Shown here one piece after another: positions 46,401-58,720 of a stretch of 64,000 bases of DNA. Every line of letters starts with the position of its first letter. Within the stretch, counting starts at the first letter, position 1. A model generated the notes under the pieces. It worked only from the letters and a program-made list of their open reading frames with translations, searched no databases and was not told the origin of the DNA. The translations under genes and the position numbers were made by a program. The stretch lies in the NCBI GenBank assembly GCA_037126765.1, contig JBBCBC010000022.1, forward strand, positions 15,033,758 through 15,097,757, in the 5' to 3' direction. The stretch is from Stenogyne calaminthoides. Its lineage: Eukaryota; Streptophyta; Magnoliopsida; Lamiales; Lamiaceae.

Positions 46401-47999
46401 TGTTAGTGTTAGTGTCCTAGAGACAATCTATTGTAAGGACATAATACTAGATGATATTCAGTTTGATTTAATATTATAGTTCATTTAATATTAATGTATG
46501 GCAATACACTTGTTTGAATATTATGTTTGATTGTTTGCATTTATTCGTACAAGTGTTCACATGAGTCGTTCCTGTCATTGAGGTTGTGAGAACTCAGATG
46601 ACTTAAGCTTGATTCTCAAATAGCCCCGATCAAGGATCATCAAGAATGGGATATTGATGATGCAATGGATATTGGTGTGCGATCTGCATCATACTCTTAG
46701 AGAGTGTAGTAAGATCTCACTTACTACGAGATACTAGGTATCTCATGATGGATGCACAAATACCTTAGAGGGTATTGGTATACCCATCCGAGAAACCGTT
46801 TGATGTAGTTCTACTATATGTGTCTACGGGTGTCTCGGTTAGTGGGAGCGATGCGATACTCCTTTAACTTGAGGTCAATACGCACGACATGTGTGGGATG
46901 ATGAACTTTGACCATGACCGATGCTTGCACCCTTCCATGGGTAGATATGACTTGGATTGGATTCATCACGAAGTGCATATGCGTGGTAGTTGAGCCAAGA
47001 AAAGGATTCATTCCTCAAAGTGGATTTAGAGAGAATACTCATCTTCTCATCATAATTGGATCAAAGTCATCGGCCGATGCACGTCAACTTAGACTTTGTT
47101 GCTAAGTGTGACATACATGATCAATTAGTGATTAGATAAATTGATTATGTTATTTGAATAGACACTTCATCATGTTCAAGACTAATTGAGTATTCGTGAA
47201 TGAAAGGAGGAAAATGTAATAGCCCATATTTCAGTTACAAGTAGTTGCACGTTTCTCGCAACGTACCTCATATATTGAGAATGTCTTATTTATTGTATAG
47301 GGTTCAATTAAGACCGTTAGTTTTGACTAATCGCTCGGTATATGAGGGCCTATGGGTCACACAACAAGTAGTTCCCTTTTACGGATTATAGTTGGTTGAT
47401 TAAATGTTAAATTGGATTTAATATTTAATTTATGGAGAAGTAATTAATAATAGATTAATTTGGAATTAATTATTATTAATATTTAATTAAATTGGATTTA
47501 ATTAAATAAGAATTCCCAATAATTATATTTGGAATATAATTGTAGGATTTAATGTATATGAAAATAAATCATAGAGATTTTCATATTAGGCATTTAAATC
47601 CTTAGAGATTTATATTTAGGGAATTAAATTTAAAGGAATTAATTTAATACAAGATTAGAAATTTTATTTCCCTAGTTGGGCTAGCTTGGAAATTAAGCTA
47701 AGTCTCCCTGTATATACAAGCTATTGGGATTCACAAACATTAATTCATCATTCTCCATAAGATCTAGAGTTAGAATTTTCCTAGCAAATTCATCTCGGGA
47801 TTCAACGCTGTCAAATATGTGCAAGTCCGTGATTGGGGATTACGTGGATACCATAGTAGAGAAAACGGTATATGAATTACTGTAGGAATTCTGTTTACAC
47901 TTACTCGTATTTAATTATGCAATTAATTGTTCGTTGTTGGTGAACTGTTTATTTTCGTTGCGCATGTATTATGTGATTACGTACCTCTAAATTCCAACA
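46401..47999 (+). repeat. D-family LTR, array copy 1 (subtype a)
   Basis: 1599 bp, TGTTAG to ccaaca. Near-identical to the 3' LTR of D2 at 43396-44994, sharing subtype words such as ttgtaaggacataatactag. Confidence 0.92.
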
Positions 48000-49404
48000 G
48001 TATACACGTTATTAGGGACCTAATTATAAATAGTGGAAACTCAATTTGGGGCAAAGTAATCCCCAAAATCAGAAACCTAGCTAAATCCCAAATTAAATTA
48101 AATCAAGGAAATTACATCTAATTAATCAAATTCCCTAAATTGTCTTACTCTTATCCTCACTTATTGAAACATATCAATAAGATTACTTGATTTGCTAAAA
48201 CTATCAATCCAAAACCCTCACACCCAATTACATAAAATCTGACTTATTTAAGTTGATTGTTTTCATTAACAATAAAGTATTCCCAATGTAACTTTGCATA
48301 AATCATTATGGAACAAATTTGACCATATATAAATTTCCTTTAAAAACTAACTTGAAACCTCCACTCTAAATTCTGCCTAATGACCATATAAAAATCGACC
48401 ACTATATCATCTTACCACCATACTTCCTCTTATCATCAAAATCCATTCCCAAACTAATCTAATCAATGCATACTAAAACACCTTACACATGTATATATAG
48501 ATATTCCGGAAAACAGAGTACCACAATTATAAAGTAACAATGGAGAAATAGAATGGATAGATTACCTTGCAATTAGATTGAGGAGGAAAACAGATCAGTA
48601 AAGAAGTAGGAGGCTGCAAAAAATGCCTTTTTCTTGAGAGAAAATACTATTTTTTATTTATGTGGAAGAGATTGATAGAAAACTGGAATTTGTTGAGTGG
48701 AGATGAAGGAAAAAATGTTTGATGAGTGTGAGGAAGAGGAAAAAAGAGAAGGCAATCAAATGGTTCAATTTGTAACTGCCATTTCCATCAATTATTAGGG
48801 AAGGTAACTGAAAATCATGGGGGAAAATGAAATAATATGGTTGTTAGAACTTGGGTAATTGATTAGGCTGATACATTTAGGTTGTTACATTTTAACAATT
48901 TTAAAAGTGTAGGCTATTGAGACTCTTTTTTTAAACGGGTGTTTACAGTGATGATTACAAATCACAGTCAGGTTACGTTTCACTCTCAATGTTGAGGCGG
49001 TCATTTGAAATAGTTCCAAGCAAGTCGGCCGTAGATTCAACATCCAAAATTGAGTACATTGATGTATCAGAAGCCTTAAGGAGGTTGTCTGGATTTTATA
49101 GTTCTTAAGAGAACTAGGGGTAGTTCCGAGTGTCAGTTGTCTAATAAAGTTGTATTGAGACAACGTTGGTGCGATTGCGCAAGCAAAGGAACCGAGATCA
49201 ACAAACAGAAAGAGGCATGTACCCCAGGCTTATCATTTGATCTGAGAGATCATAAAGATAGGAGAAATAGAATTAAAATGTATTCCCACATATTTAATTT
49301 GGCATATCCTTTCACCAAAACACTGAGTGTTCATGTACACACTAGAAATTTGATGGTCTAGGGGTTAGACATGTAGGTGATTAACTCTAGTCCAAGTGGG
49401 AGAT
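48000..49404 (+). repeat. Array copy 2 of E tail plus D1 tail
   Basis: Same content as 44995-46400. Its few differences from copies 1 and 3 fall at CTG/CAG words: tctgacc becomes tcgacc (about 48397) and cagcagtagc becomes cagatcagta (about 48590). Confidence 0.92.
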
Positions 49405-51006
49405 TGTTAGTGTTAGTGTCCTAGAGACAATCTATTATAAGGATATAATACTCGATGATATTCAGTTTGATTTAATATTATAGTTCATTTAATATTAGCG
49501 TATGGCAATACACTTGTTTGAGTATTATGTTTGATTGTTTGCATTTATTCATGCAAGTGTTCCCATGAGTCATTGTTGTCATTAAGCTTGTGAGAACTCA
49601 GATGACTTAAGCATGATTCTCAAATGGCCCCGATCAAGGATCATCAAGCATGGGATATTGATGATGCAATTGAGATTGATGTGCGATCTTCATCATACTC
49701 TTAGAGAGTGTAGTAAGATCTTATTAACTACGAGATACTAGGTATCTCATGATGGATGCACAGATACCTTAGAGGGTATTGGTATACCCATCCGAGAAAC
49801 TGTTTGATGTGATTCCATAATATGTATCTACGGGTGTCTCGGTTAGTGGGAGCGATGCGATACTCCTTTGACTTGAGGTCAATAAAAACGACATGTGTGG
49901 AGTGATGAACTTTGACCATGACCGATGCTTGCACCCTTCCTTGGGTGATATGACTTGGATTGTGTTCATCACAAAATGCATGTGTATGGTAGTTGAGCCA
50001 AGAATATGATTCATTTCTCAGTGTGGATTTAGAGAGAATACTCGTCTTCTCATAATAATTGGATCTAAGTCATCGGCCGATGCACGTCAACTTAGACTTT
50101 GTGGCTAAATGTGATATACATGATCAATTTGTGATTAGAGATAATATGATTAAGCAATTTGAATAGACACTTCATCATGTTCAAGACTTAATCGAGTATT
50201 CACGAATGAAATGAAGTTATCGTAATAACCCATGTTTCAGTTACAAGTTGTTGCACAGTTTGTCGCAACGTACCTCATATATTGAGAATGTCTGGTTTAT
50301 TGTCTAGGGTTCAATTAAGACCGTTAGCTTGACTAATCGCTCGATATATGAGGGCCTATGGGTCACACAACAAGTAATGGTTGTTTACTAATTATAGTTG
50401 GTTGATTAAATATTATATTGAATATTAATATTATATTTATGGAGGATATAATAATAATTATATTTAGAATTAATTATTATTACTATTTAATTAAATTAGA
50501 TTTAATTAAATAGGATTCCTAATAATACTATATGAAATATTATTATGGGATTTGATATATATGGAATCAAATCCGTAGAGATCTGATATACATGGAAATC
50601 AAATCCGTATAATTTTTTTATATGGGAATTAAATCTATGGGATTTAATTTACAAGATTAGGGATTTTATTTCCTAATCAGGTTAGCTTAAAATTTAAGCT
50701 GGGTCTCCCCTATATATATGAGCTCTTGGGAATTCATAAGAGAAGACTTCATATTTTCTTTATAAAATCTCTAAGTTAGAATTTTCCTAGAAAATTCATC
50801 TCGGGGATTCAACACTGGCAGATCTGTGCAGGTTAGTAAACGACAGTTACGTTGATTCCATAGTTGAGGAATCCGTGTACGAATTGTTGTAAGAATTCTG
50901 TTTACGTTTATTCATGTTTAATTATGCAATTAATTGTTCGTTGTTGGTGAACTGTTTATTTTCGATGCGCATGTATTATGTGATTACGTACCTCTAAATT
51001 CCAACA
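49405..51006 (+). repeat. D-family LTR, array copy 2 (subtype b)
   Basis: 1602 bp. It differs widely from subtype a: ttataaggatataatactcg near the start and a ctcccctatatatatgagc TATA region near 50705. Near-identical to 52413-54015. Confidence 0.92.
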
Positions 51007-52412
51007 GTATACACGTTATTAGGGACCTAATTATAAATAGTGGAAACTCAATTTGGGGCAAAGTAATCCCCAAAATCAGAAACCTAGCTAAATCCCAAAT
51101 TAAATTAAATCAAGGAAATTACATCTAATTAATCAAATTCCTAAATTGTCTTACTCTTATCCTCACTTATTGAAACATATCAATAAGATTACTTGATTTG
51201 CTAAAACTATCAATCCAAAACCCTCACACCCAATTACATAAAATCTGACTTATTTAAGTTGATTGTTTTCATTAACAATAAAGTATTCCCAATGTAACTT
51301 TGCATAAATCATTATGGAACAAATTTGACCATATATAAATTCTGCCTAAAAACTAACTTGAAACCTCCACTCTAAATTCTGCCTAATGACCATATAAAAA
51401 TCTGACCACTATATCATCTTACCACCATACTTCCTCTTATCATCAAAATCCATTCCCAAACTAATCTAATCAATGCATACTAAAACACCTTACACATGTA
51501 TATATAGATATTCCGGAAAACAGAGTACCACAATTATAAAGTAACAATGGAGAAATAGAATGGATAGATTACCTTGCAATTAGATTGAGGAGGAAAACAG
51601 CAGTAGCAAGAAGTAGGAGGCTGCAAAAATGCCTTTTTCTTGAGAGAAAAATACTATTTTTTTATTTATGTGGAAGAGATTGATAGAAAACTGGAATTTG
51701 TTGAGTGGAGATGAAGGAAAAAATGTTTGATGAGTGTGAGGAAGAGGAAAAAAGAGAAGGCAATCAAATGGTTCAATTTGTAACTGGCATTTCCATCAAT
51801 TATTAGGGAAGGTAACTGAAAATCATGGGGGAAAATGAAATAATATGGTTGTTAGAACTTGGGTAATTGATTAGGCTGATACATTTAGGTTGTTACATTT
51901 TAACAATTTTAAAAGTGTAGGCTATTGAGACTCTTTTTTTAAACGGGTGTTTACAGTGATGATTACAAATCACAGTCAGGTTACGTTTCACTCTCAATGT
52001 TGAGGCGGTCATTTGAAATAGTTCCAAGCAAGTCGACCGTAGATTCAACATCCAAAATTGAGTACATTGATGTATCAGAAGCCTTAAGGAGGTTGTCTGG
52101 ATTTTATAGTTCTTAAGAGAACTAGGGGTAGTTCCGAGTGTCAGTTGTCTAATAAAGTTGTATTGAGACAACGTTGGTGCGATTGCGCAAGCAAAGGAAC
52201 CGAGATCAACAAACAGAAAGAGGCATGTACCCCAGGCTTATCATTTGATCTGAGAGATCATAAAGATAGGAGAAATAGAATTAAAATGTATTCCCACATA
52301 TTTAATTTGGCATATCCTTTCACCAAAACACTGAGTGTTCATGTACACACTAGAAATTTGATGGTCTAGGGGTTAGACATGTAGGTGATTAACTCTAGTC
52401 CAAGTGGGAGAT
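51007..52412 (+). repeat. Array copy 3 of E tail plus D1 tail
   Basis: Practically the same as copy 1, including the words changed in copy 2. Confidence 0.92.
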
Positions 52413-54015
52413 TGTTAGTGTTAGTGTCCTAGAGACAATCTATTATAAGGATATAATACTCGATGATATTCAGTTTGATTTAATATTATAGTTCATTTAA
52501 TATTAGCGTATGGCAATACACTTGTTTGAGTATTATGTTTGATTGTTTGCATTTATTCATGCAAGTGTTCCCATGAGTCATTGTTGTCATTAAGCTTGTG
52601 AGAACTCAGATGACTTAAGCATGATTCTCAAATGGCCCCCGATCAAGGATCATCAAGCATGGGATATTGATGATGCAATTGAGATTGATGTGCGATCTTC
52701 ATCATACTCTTAGAGAGTGTAGTAAGATCTTATTAACTACGAGATACTAGGTATCTCATGATGGATGCACAGATACCTTAGAGGGTATTGGTATACCCAT
52801 CCGAGAAACTGTTTGATGTGATTCCATAATATGTATCTACGGGTGTCTCGGTTAGTGGGAGCGATGCGATACTCCTTTGACTTGAGGTCAATAAAAACGA
52901 CATGTGTGGAGTGATGAACTTTGACCATGACCGATGCTTGCACCCTTCCTTGGGTGATATGACTTGGATTGTGTTCATCACAAAATGCATGTGTATGGTA
53001 GTTGAGCCAAGAATATGATTCATTTCTCAGTGTGGATTTAGAGAGAATACTCGTCTTCTCATAATAATTGGATCTAAGTCATCGGCCGATGCACGTCAAC
53101 TTAGACTTTGTGGCTAAATGTGATATACATGATCAATTTGTGATTAGAGATAATATGATTAAGCAATTTGAATAGACACTTCATCATGTTCAAGACTTAA
53201 TCGAGTATTCACGAATGAAATGAAGTTATCGTAATAACCCATGTTTCAGTTACAAGTTGTTGCACAGTTTGTCGCAACGTACCTCATATATTGAGAATGT
53301 CTGGTTTATTGTCTAGGGTTCAATTAAGACCGTTAGCTTGACTAATCGCTCGATATATGAGGGTCTATGGGTCACACAACAAGTAATGGTTGTTTACTAA
53401 TTATAGTTGGTTGATTAAATATTATATTGAATATTAATATTAAATTTATGGAGGATATAATAATAATTATATTTAGAATTAATTATTATTACTATTTAAT
53501 TAAATTAGATTTAATTAAATAGGATTCCTAATAATACTATATGAAATATTATTATGGGATTTGATATATATGGAATCAAATCCGTAGAGATCTGATATAC
53601 ATGGAAATCAAATCCGTATAATTTTTTTATATGGGAATTAAATCTATGGGATTTAATTTACAAGATTAGGGATTTTATTTCCTAATCAGGTTAGCTTAAA
53701 ATTTAAGCTGGGTCTCCCCTATATATATGAGCTCTTGGGAATTCATAAGAGAAGACTTCATATTTTCTTTATAAAATCTCTAAGTTAGAATTTTCCTAGA
53801 AAATTCATCTCGGGGATTCAACGCTGGCAGATCTGTGCAGGTTAGTAAACGACAGTTACGTTGATTCCATAGTTGAGGAATCCGTGTACGAATTGTTGTA
53901 AGAATTCTGTTTACGTTTATTCATGTTTAATTATGCAATTAATTGTTCGTTGTTGGTGAACTGTTTATTTTCGATGCACATGTATTACGTGTTTACGTGC
54001 CTCTTAATTCCAACA
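52413..54015 (+). repeat. D-family LTR, array copy 3 (subtype b), end of D1
   Basis: 1603 bp, ends ttccaaca at 54015. Right of it lies acatt and then an unrelated copia RT, so this is the outer right edge of D1 and its nested cargo. The left target duplication is lost with the D1 5' end. Confidence 0.9.
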
Positions 54016-54739
54016 ACATTAAGTTGTCGTTGCAACAAGCTCCTAAATTTAGAGAAGAGAGATATCAAATGAAAAAGGTCCCTTATGCAAATGTTGTAGT
54101 AAGATTGATGTACTCCATGGTGTGTTGCAGGTCTGATTTGACTCATGCTATGAGTGTGATTAGCAGATACATGAGTGATCCAGGAAAGGATCATTGGGAA
54201 GCTGTGAAATGGGTAATGAGATATGTGAATGACTCCTTAGCTAAAGGCTTGAAGTTTCAGAAAACATCAGATGAAAGCTCACCTTTAGTTGGATATGTAG
54301 ATGTTGATTTTGCAGCTAATGTGGATACAAGGAAGTCACTTACTGGATATGTCTTTACTTTGTTTGGAATAGCAATCAGTTGGAGCTCTACTCATCAATC
54401 TATGGTGGCCTTATCAACTACAGAAGTTGAATATGTAATATGTAGCTTTGACAGAAGCAATCAAAGAGAGCTTATGGTTGAAAGGAATTTGGTGTAAATC
54501 AGAAGAAAGTGACTGTCTTTTGTGACAATCAGAGTGCAATTCATCTCTCAAAACATCAGGTCTATCATGAGATAACTAAACACATAGATGTTAAGATGTA
54601 TTTTGTGAGGGATGTCACTGAAAAGGGAGTTGTAAAGGTTGAGAAGATTGACACAAAAGAGAATCCAGCAGATACTTTTACTAAGGCAATTCCTAATTTA
54701 AAGTTCAGGTTGTGTCTTAGACTTTTTGGTTTATACTAA
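54016..54739 (+). pseudogene. RT end and RNase H of a Tork/Tnt1-like copia (element F)
   Basis: The coding stretch continues the end of RT (VPYANVVVRLMYSMVCCRSD, then SRYMSDPGKDHWEAVKW) into RNase H with GYVDVDFA, TTEVEYV and CDNQSAI. It ends in the usual NPADTFTKAIP segment before a stop near 54738. A frameshift lies near 54440-54500. The wording is of the Tnt1/Tork type and differs from elements A to D. The upstream part is missing because the D1 LTR ends directly before it; D1 probably inserted into this element. Confidence 0.85.
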
Positions 54740-54819
54740 GGTTGGTATGCTGCTCTTAAGTGAGCAGAGCTGAGAGTGGAGTTTCTGATGCTTGGGGTTG
54801 GATGCTAAGGTAGAGAATT

Positions 54820-55440
54820 GTGAGATATGTAACATCAAACTTGGTTAAGTGTGTACATGACATATGCATGTTTCTAGTTGCAAATATGTTGAAGCTTGAG
54901 GACTAGCTCTGGAGTCAAGTAACACAGTTGGAAGGTTGGTTACAACTGAATTCAGTTGCAACCAACTCTGAAGTGCACCAGTGGGAGCATGCTCGGGTGA
55001 GCTACTTTGGAGGCCAGTTTTGTGAGTTGCATTAGATGGTTCTAGATGATTCTTTCTCATGTGTATTCTTGACATATAAGACTGTTAATAGGATCAGTTA
55101 GAGTGTGATTTCATTCAGAGGGTTGTTAGTTATTCCACTAACAAGTTAGCAACTTGAGAACTTCATATAAGCAAGGTGTAGAGAGAGTTTTGATCATTGT
55201 ATCTTGTATAGAGCTCTAGGATCCATCATAGTGAAAGTTCTTCATCTCTCAGCAGTGGATGTAGGTCACATTGACCGAACCACTTAATTCCTGTGTGTTT
55301 TTTACATGTTTTCTTTAGTTCTGCAACTAATACCTTTGAGAGCTGTGAGTGATACTTTTCTTAGAACCAAGTAATACTGTGTGTGCAGAGTGCTTTCTTG
55401 ATCATTGTTGAGTGAAATTAGCTTCAATTTCATAACCATA
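54820..55440 (+). repeat. Probable 3' LTR of element F (right end unresolved)
   Basis: After the RNase H stop comes a purine-rich aaggtagagaat and then TGTGAGATATG, a likely LTR start. Downstream are a TATA-like catataagc near 55165, a cctagga-like transcript region and a gaccgaaccac word also seen near SIRE-type LTR ends. No second copy is available, so the right border is a guess. Confidence 0.4.
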
Positions 55441-55693
55441 TTTAATACACGCCCAGCTCTTGAAGTTGATTTCTAAAGATCAAATAATTGAACTAATCAT
55501 GTTCAATAAATGAATCGTATGACAACAAAAATTAGTTAATTCAAATAATTGCAATTATTCTTATGATCTCTTCATCCAGGTATGTATCCTCCCTTACCAA
55601 ACCAATCCATCAATATAAATAGACATGTGCAACTAAGCAAGTGATTAGTTAAGAATATAGATCACCAAGCTTAATTAATTCCATTAATAAAAT
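55441..55693 (+). other. Region upstream of the O-methyltransferase pseudogene
   Basis: AT-rich, with atataaatag near 55614 that could be the old TATA box about 80 bases before the ATG. Otherwise nothing is recognised. Confidence 0.4.
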
Positions 55694-56480
55694 ATGGCGG
55701 CATTGCCTAATGGTATCATATACTTTGAAGAGCATCTGAATGCTCAATCTCACGTTTGGAAGCACTTCCACAGCTACATAAACTCCATCTCTCTTAATTG
55801 TGTAGTTGAACTAAGAATCCCCGATGTCATCCACGACCACAACAGGCCTATCAAGCTTCGAAACTCGTTGACGCTCTCTCCATCAGCCAATCCAAGACGG
55901 CCTGTCTCGGCCGCCTCATGCGTATCCTTGTCCACTCCAACTTCTTCACCATCACCAACATCGATGATAATGATGATGAGGGGTAATACTGGCTCACACC
56001 GTCCTCTTGTCTTCTTCGAAGAGACGAGGATCAGGCGTTGAGCCTGGCCAAGTATGTGCTTTGCGCTCTGGAACCAATGATTTTGACAGATCCAGGGCGT
56101 AGTATGAGCGAATGGTTTAGAAAGGATCACGAGGCTTTAACGACCCCATTTGAGATGACTCATGGGGGAGGACATGAGGATGAATAAGGCATTCAAACAG
56201 ATGATATCTTGCGATATAGAGATGGTGATGAGCGTAATTCTTAAAGATGGCGGACATGTTTTCGAGGAATTGGAATCTTTGGTGGATGTTGGTGGGGGTA
56301 CAGGAATTATGGCTAAGGATAATTGCCCATCAGTTTTCGGGCCTCAATTGTACGGTGCTTAATCTTTCTCATGTTGTTCAGGGATTGAAAGGGAAGGAAA
56401 TTTTGATTATGGAGGGAGACATGTTTCAGTCCATTCCTTCTGCTCAAGCAGTATCTCTTAAGGTATCTCTTAAGTATTTA
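55694..56480 (+). pseudogene. O-methyltransferase pseudogene (COMT-type, truncated)
   Basis: The ATG at 55694 gives MAALPNGIIYFEEHLNAQSH, then HVWKHFHSYINSISLNC and LRIPDVIHDH, the usual N-terminal dimerisation region of plant class II small-molecule O-methyltransferases (the type that methylates flavonoids and related phenolics with S-adenosylmethionine). A frameshift near 55860 is followed by LMRILVHS-like and EWFRKDHEAL stretches in another frame, then by LVDVGGGTG (about 56280-56306), the SAM-binding motif, and LNCTVLNLSHVV. It ends at about 56480 within DMFQSIPSAQAVSLK, where a repeat takes over. The catalytic histidine region and the second exon are absent. There are at least two frameshifts and stops. 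It is the only host-gene trace in the window. Confidence 0.85.
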
Positions 56481-56625
56481 CGGCAATATACCGAAATATC
56501 GAAACTTTTTATTTCTCATACCGGTATGGTATGGTATGGTATGATGCCATATCGAAAAGTTTCAGTATACTGAAATTTTCGATATTTTTCTCACCCCTAT
56601 TCATAGGTAAATTTGGCCCTAAATA
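56481..56625 (+). repeat. Palindrome-rich repeat with (tggta)n
   Basis: ccgaaatatcgaaactt and aagtttcagtatactgaaa-type words face each other around a ggtatggtatggtatggtat microsatellite. It looks like a small repeat or MITE remnant that ends the O-methyltransferase pseudogene. A 12-base word gtatctcttaag is doubled at the junction (about 56450-56475). Confidence 0.5.
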
Positions 56626-56761
56626 ATTTGTTTGTAGTTAATTTGAGAAATGAAAATTTTCACATGATTAAAAAAAACTGTAAACAAGTCGTAGACAATC
56701 TTCACTATATAAGGACGGTATTATTTTTCTTGAATTTTCGTATTAATGTTAGAAAATTAAT

Positions 56762-56997
56762 GGGTAAATTACAGAAGTGGTCTCATGTGAATTTTTCGTC
56801 TATTTTTAGTCATTGGCTCATTTTTGGTCCTTTTTTGACAAAAGTTGTCCCATTAAATTTTTATTTAACGTATTTGGTCCCAAGAGAATTTAAAAAAAAA
56901 ATGGTCCAAAAAATTTATTTATTTTTTTATAGTAAAATTTTAAATGATCATTTTCATGAGGGCAAATTCACATGAGACCACTTCTGCAATTTACCCA
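56762..56997. mobile_element. Mutator-like MITE (236 bp)
   Basis: Terminal inverted repeats of 33 bases, 56762-56794 and 56964-56996, pair with one mismatch. Flanking 9-base direct repeats aaaattaat at 56753-56761 and 56998-57006 fit a Mutator-type target duplication. The interior is AT-rich and non-coding. Confidence 0.85.
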
Positions 56998-57006
56998 AAA
57001 ATTAAT

Positions 57007-57213
57007 TTCATAGTCAATTATTTATTTTAATGTAGTGAAAAAAAAAGACAATTTCTCAACTGTCTCGTTCCTTTATATGACAATTAAATTAAATCGCAGT
57101 TTATATTACATGATTGGTCTGATCAAGAGTGTATTCAAATATTGGGGAAATGCAAAGAAGCAATTCCAAGCAAAGAAAATGAAGGAAAAGTGATTATAAT
57201 TGATATAGTTAAG
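57007..57213. other. No recognised feature
   Basis: AT-rich sequence between the MITE and the truncated LTR, with no gene or clear repeat seen. The 56626-56752 stretch left of the MITE is similar. Confidence 0.4.
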
Positions 57214-58412
57214 GGTGATTCAATCCGTTGTATTTTAGACAATATTATTAGCTACATGATAATTGCTACGATTTAATACAGAGAAATGTGTGCTTGGAGA
57301 GTCTTGTATGATTAATCCCCTTGATGGGCTCAGAAGTTTTATCATACCAAATCATGCATGTGGATTAAGTTTCGGTATGGATAATAATGTTGAGTTGTCC
57401 TTACTCCAAGGAAAAATATATTAATTAATTTAAAGCATTCAGTAGCTTAATTAATTAATGGACAAAAGAATCTTAAACACGGAAAATAATAACCGGGAGT
57501 CATATAATCGTAAGATGAGTGAAGATGGATAGTGCAATATTAATTTTATAGTGGAATAAATTAATATTAATGGGCTGAATAATATTGTGGCTCAATATTG
57601 TAATTCAGAGCCCATTGGGAGGTTCAATCTTAATTATCTTAAAGGCCTCTCAAGTAGCCCAACATGAGTCCATTAACAATAAGGTGATTAAAATAAAATA
57701 AATAATTTTTTTCCCAATGTATTTAATTTTTTCGAAAAAAAATAGGAAAAGATTTTCTTGAAAAGGCTTTATGGTAAGAACATAAGTTTTCTTGTAAAAC
57801 AAGATTATCTCATAAATTTAAGAATTTTTTACTTTTACTTTTCTTGACAAATTTTCAAAAAATAAAGAATAAAATAAGGACGAAGATCTTGTGGAAAGTT
57901 ATTTATGGGAAAGAGAATATATTTGATATATTCAAGATTACTTTTTGGAGAAGAAATAAAGATCTTTCCATATCTAATTTTGGACCCCAAAATCCGGCCC
58001 CCTCCTTATTATAAATAGGGGATGAATTTTTCATCCCCAACATAATTCCAAGCTTGGAAGAATTAGAAATCCACAAAGGTGGTGCAACAAAATATTTTAT
58101 TTTCCTTTGCTTAAATTGTTCGTGAGGATTTCCCATCGAATCAACGAGCAAGGATTTTTGGAATACTTGGGAAGGCATTTGGGTTGATCCATTGATCGTG
58201 TTCGTACTTCTCAACGGTTATCTCTCCCAAGGTATAATTCGCTAAACCCTTAGTTTCGCATGTTTAGAGTTTACCTGAATTAATTTATTTGTACGCATGT
58301 ATGTTTGTTGTTGGCTTTTACAATTTGATTTAATTGGTTAGATCATGCTATTAGTAATTGAATTTTATTTAAAATACACCCCAAATTGATCCGGACAATT
58401 CGTTCCCCAACA
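57214..58412 (+). repeat. Truncated Angela-type LTR (element A family)
   Basis: Colinear with the element A LTR from about 6275 to its end, diverged, with the conserved gggctcagaa, taattaattaatgga and aaataggggatgaatttttcat words and a terminal ttccccaaca. It lacks the first ~480 bases of the LTR. No PBS follows. A TATA-like ttataaatagg lies near 58010. Confidence 0.85.
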
Positions 58413-58720
58413 AAGGATGTTACAAAAAGCATTTTTATCGATTAGTACCTGGCAGATGAGGACCCCTACGATCTTTGCCGAGATAACCAGGGGATCGATG
58501 TTGGGGTAAATTACCACATTCTTATCCTCCTCCGTGAAGGTGATAACATTAGTTCGTTGGGCAGTGGTGTTCACTGGCAAGCATATCTAATGTACATTGT
58601 CCATGGCCCTCATCCTGGATTTCTGCATTCTGTTAGATAAAGACGATGAAACCAGGAGGCCGCCCACTGCTCCTCTAAAGGGCGAGATGGAGTACACGGC
58701 AATGCCTGACGGTGTTTTTA
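58413..58720 (-). pseudogene. Ty3/gypsy gag-protease relic
   Basis: On the minus strand a short open stretch reads RTNVITFTEEDKNVV, then DPLVISAKI and QVLIDKNA. In gypsy elements of the Tat/Athila side the same order is ITFTEED, DDPLVISA and VDTGSSAD, so the protease active site DTG has become DKN. Upstream an AVYSISPFRGAVGG-like stretch fits the linker before the protease. Short and stop-ridden. Confidence 0.55.

Larger units (their letters stand above)
44995..54015 (+). repeat. Tandem triplication of a 3.0-kb unit
   Basis: Three head-to-tail units: 44995-47999 (3005 bp), 48000-51006 (3007 bp) and 51007-54015 (3009 bp). Each is composed of the last 949-or-so bases of solo LTR E, the last ~457 bases of D1 (RNase H end) and one D LTR. 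Units are almost identical in the E and D1 parts. Their LTRs fall in two subtypes: units 1 and 2+3 differ. With the D2 3' LTR the order is a, a, b, b. Repeated small ORFs in the units (for example 92-codon minus-strand and 74-codon plus-strand ones) are by-products. Confidence 0.95.

Noticed and set aside
45881..52369. Small ORFs found identically three times (92 and 74 codons)
   Set aside because: They recur only because the 3-kb unit is triplicated and overlap non-coding or antisense parts of E and the D1 RNase H end.
43809..53023. Minus-strand 65-81 codon ORFs repeated in each D LTR
   Set aside because: They lie within LTR sequence and change with LTR subtype; no sign of coding constraint.
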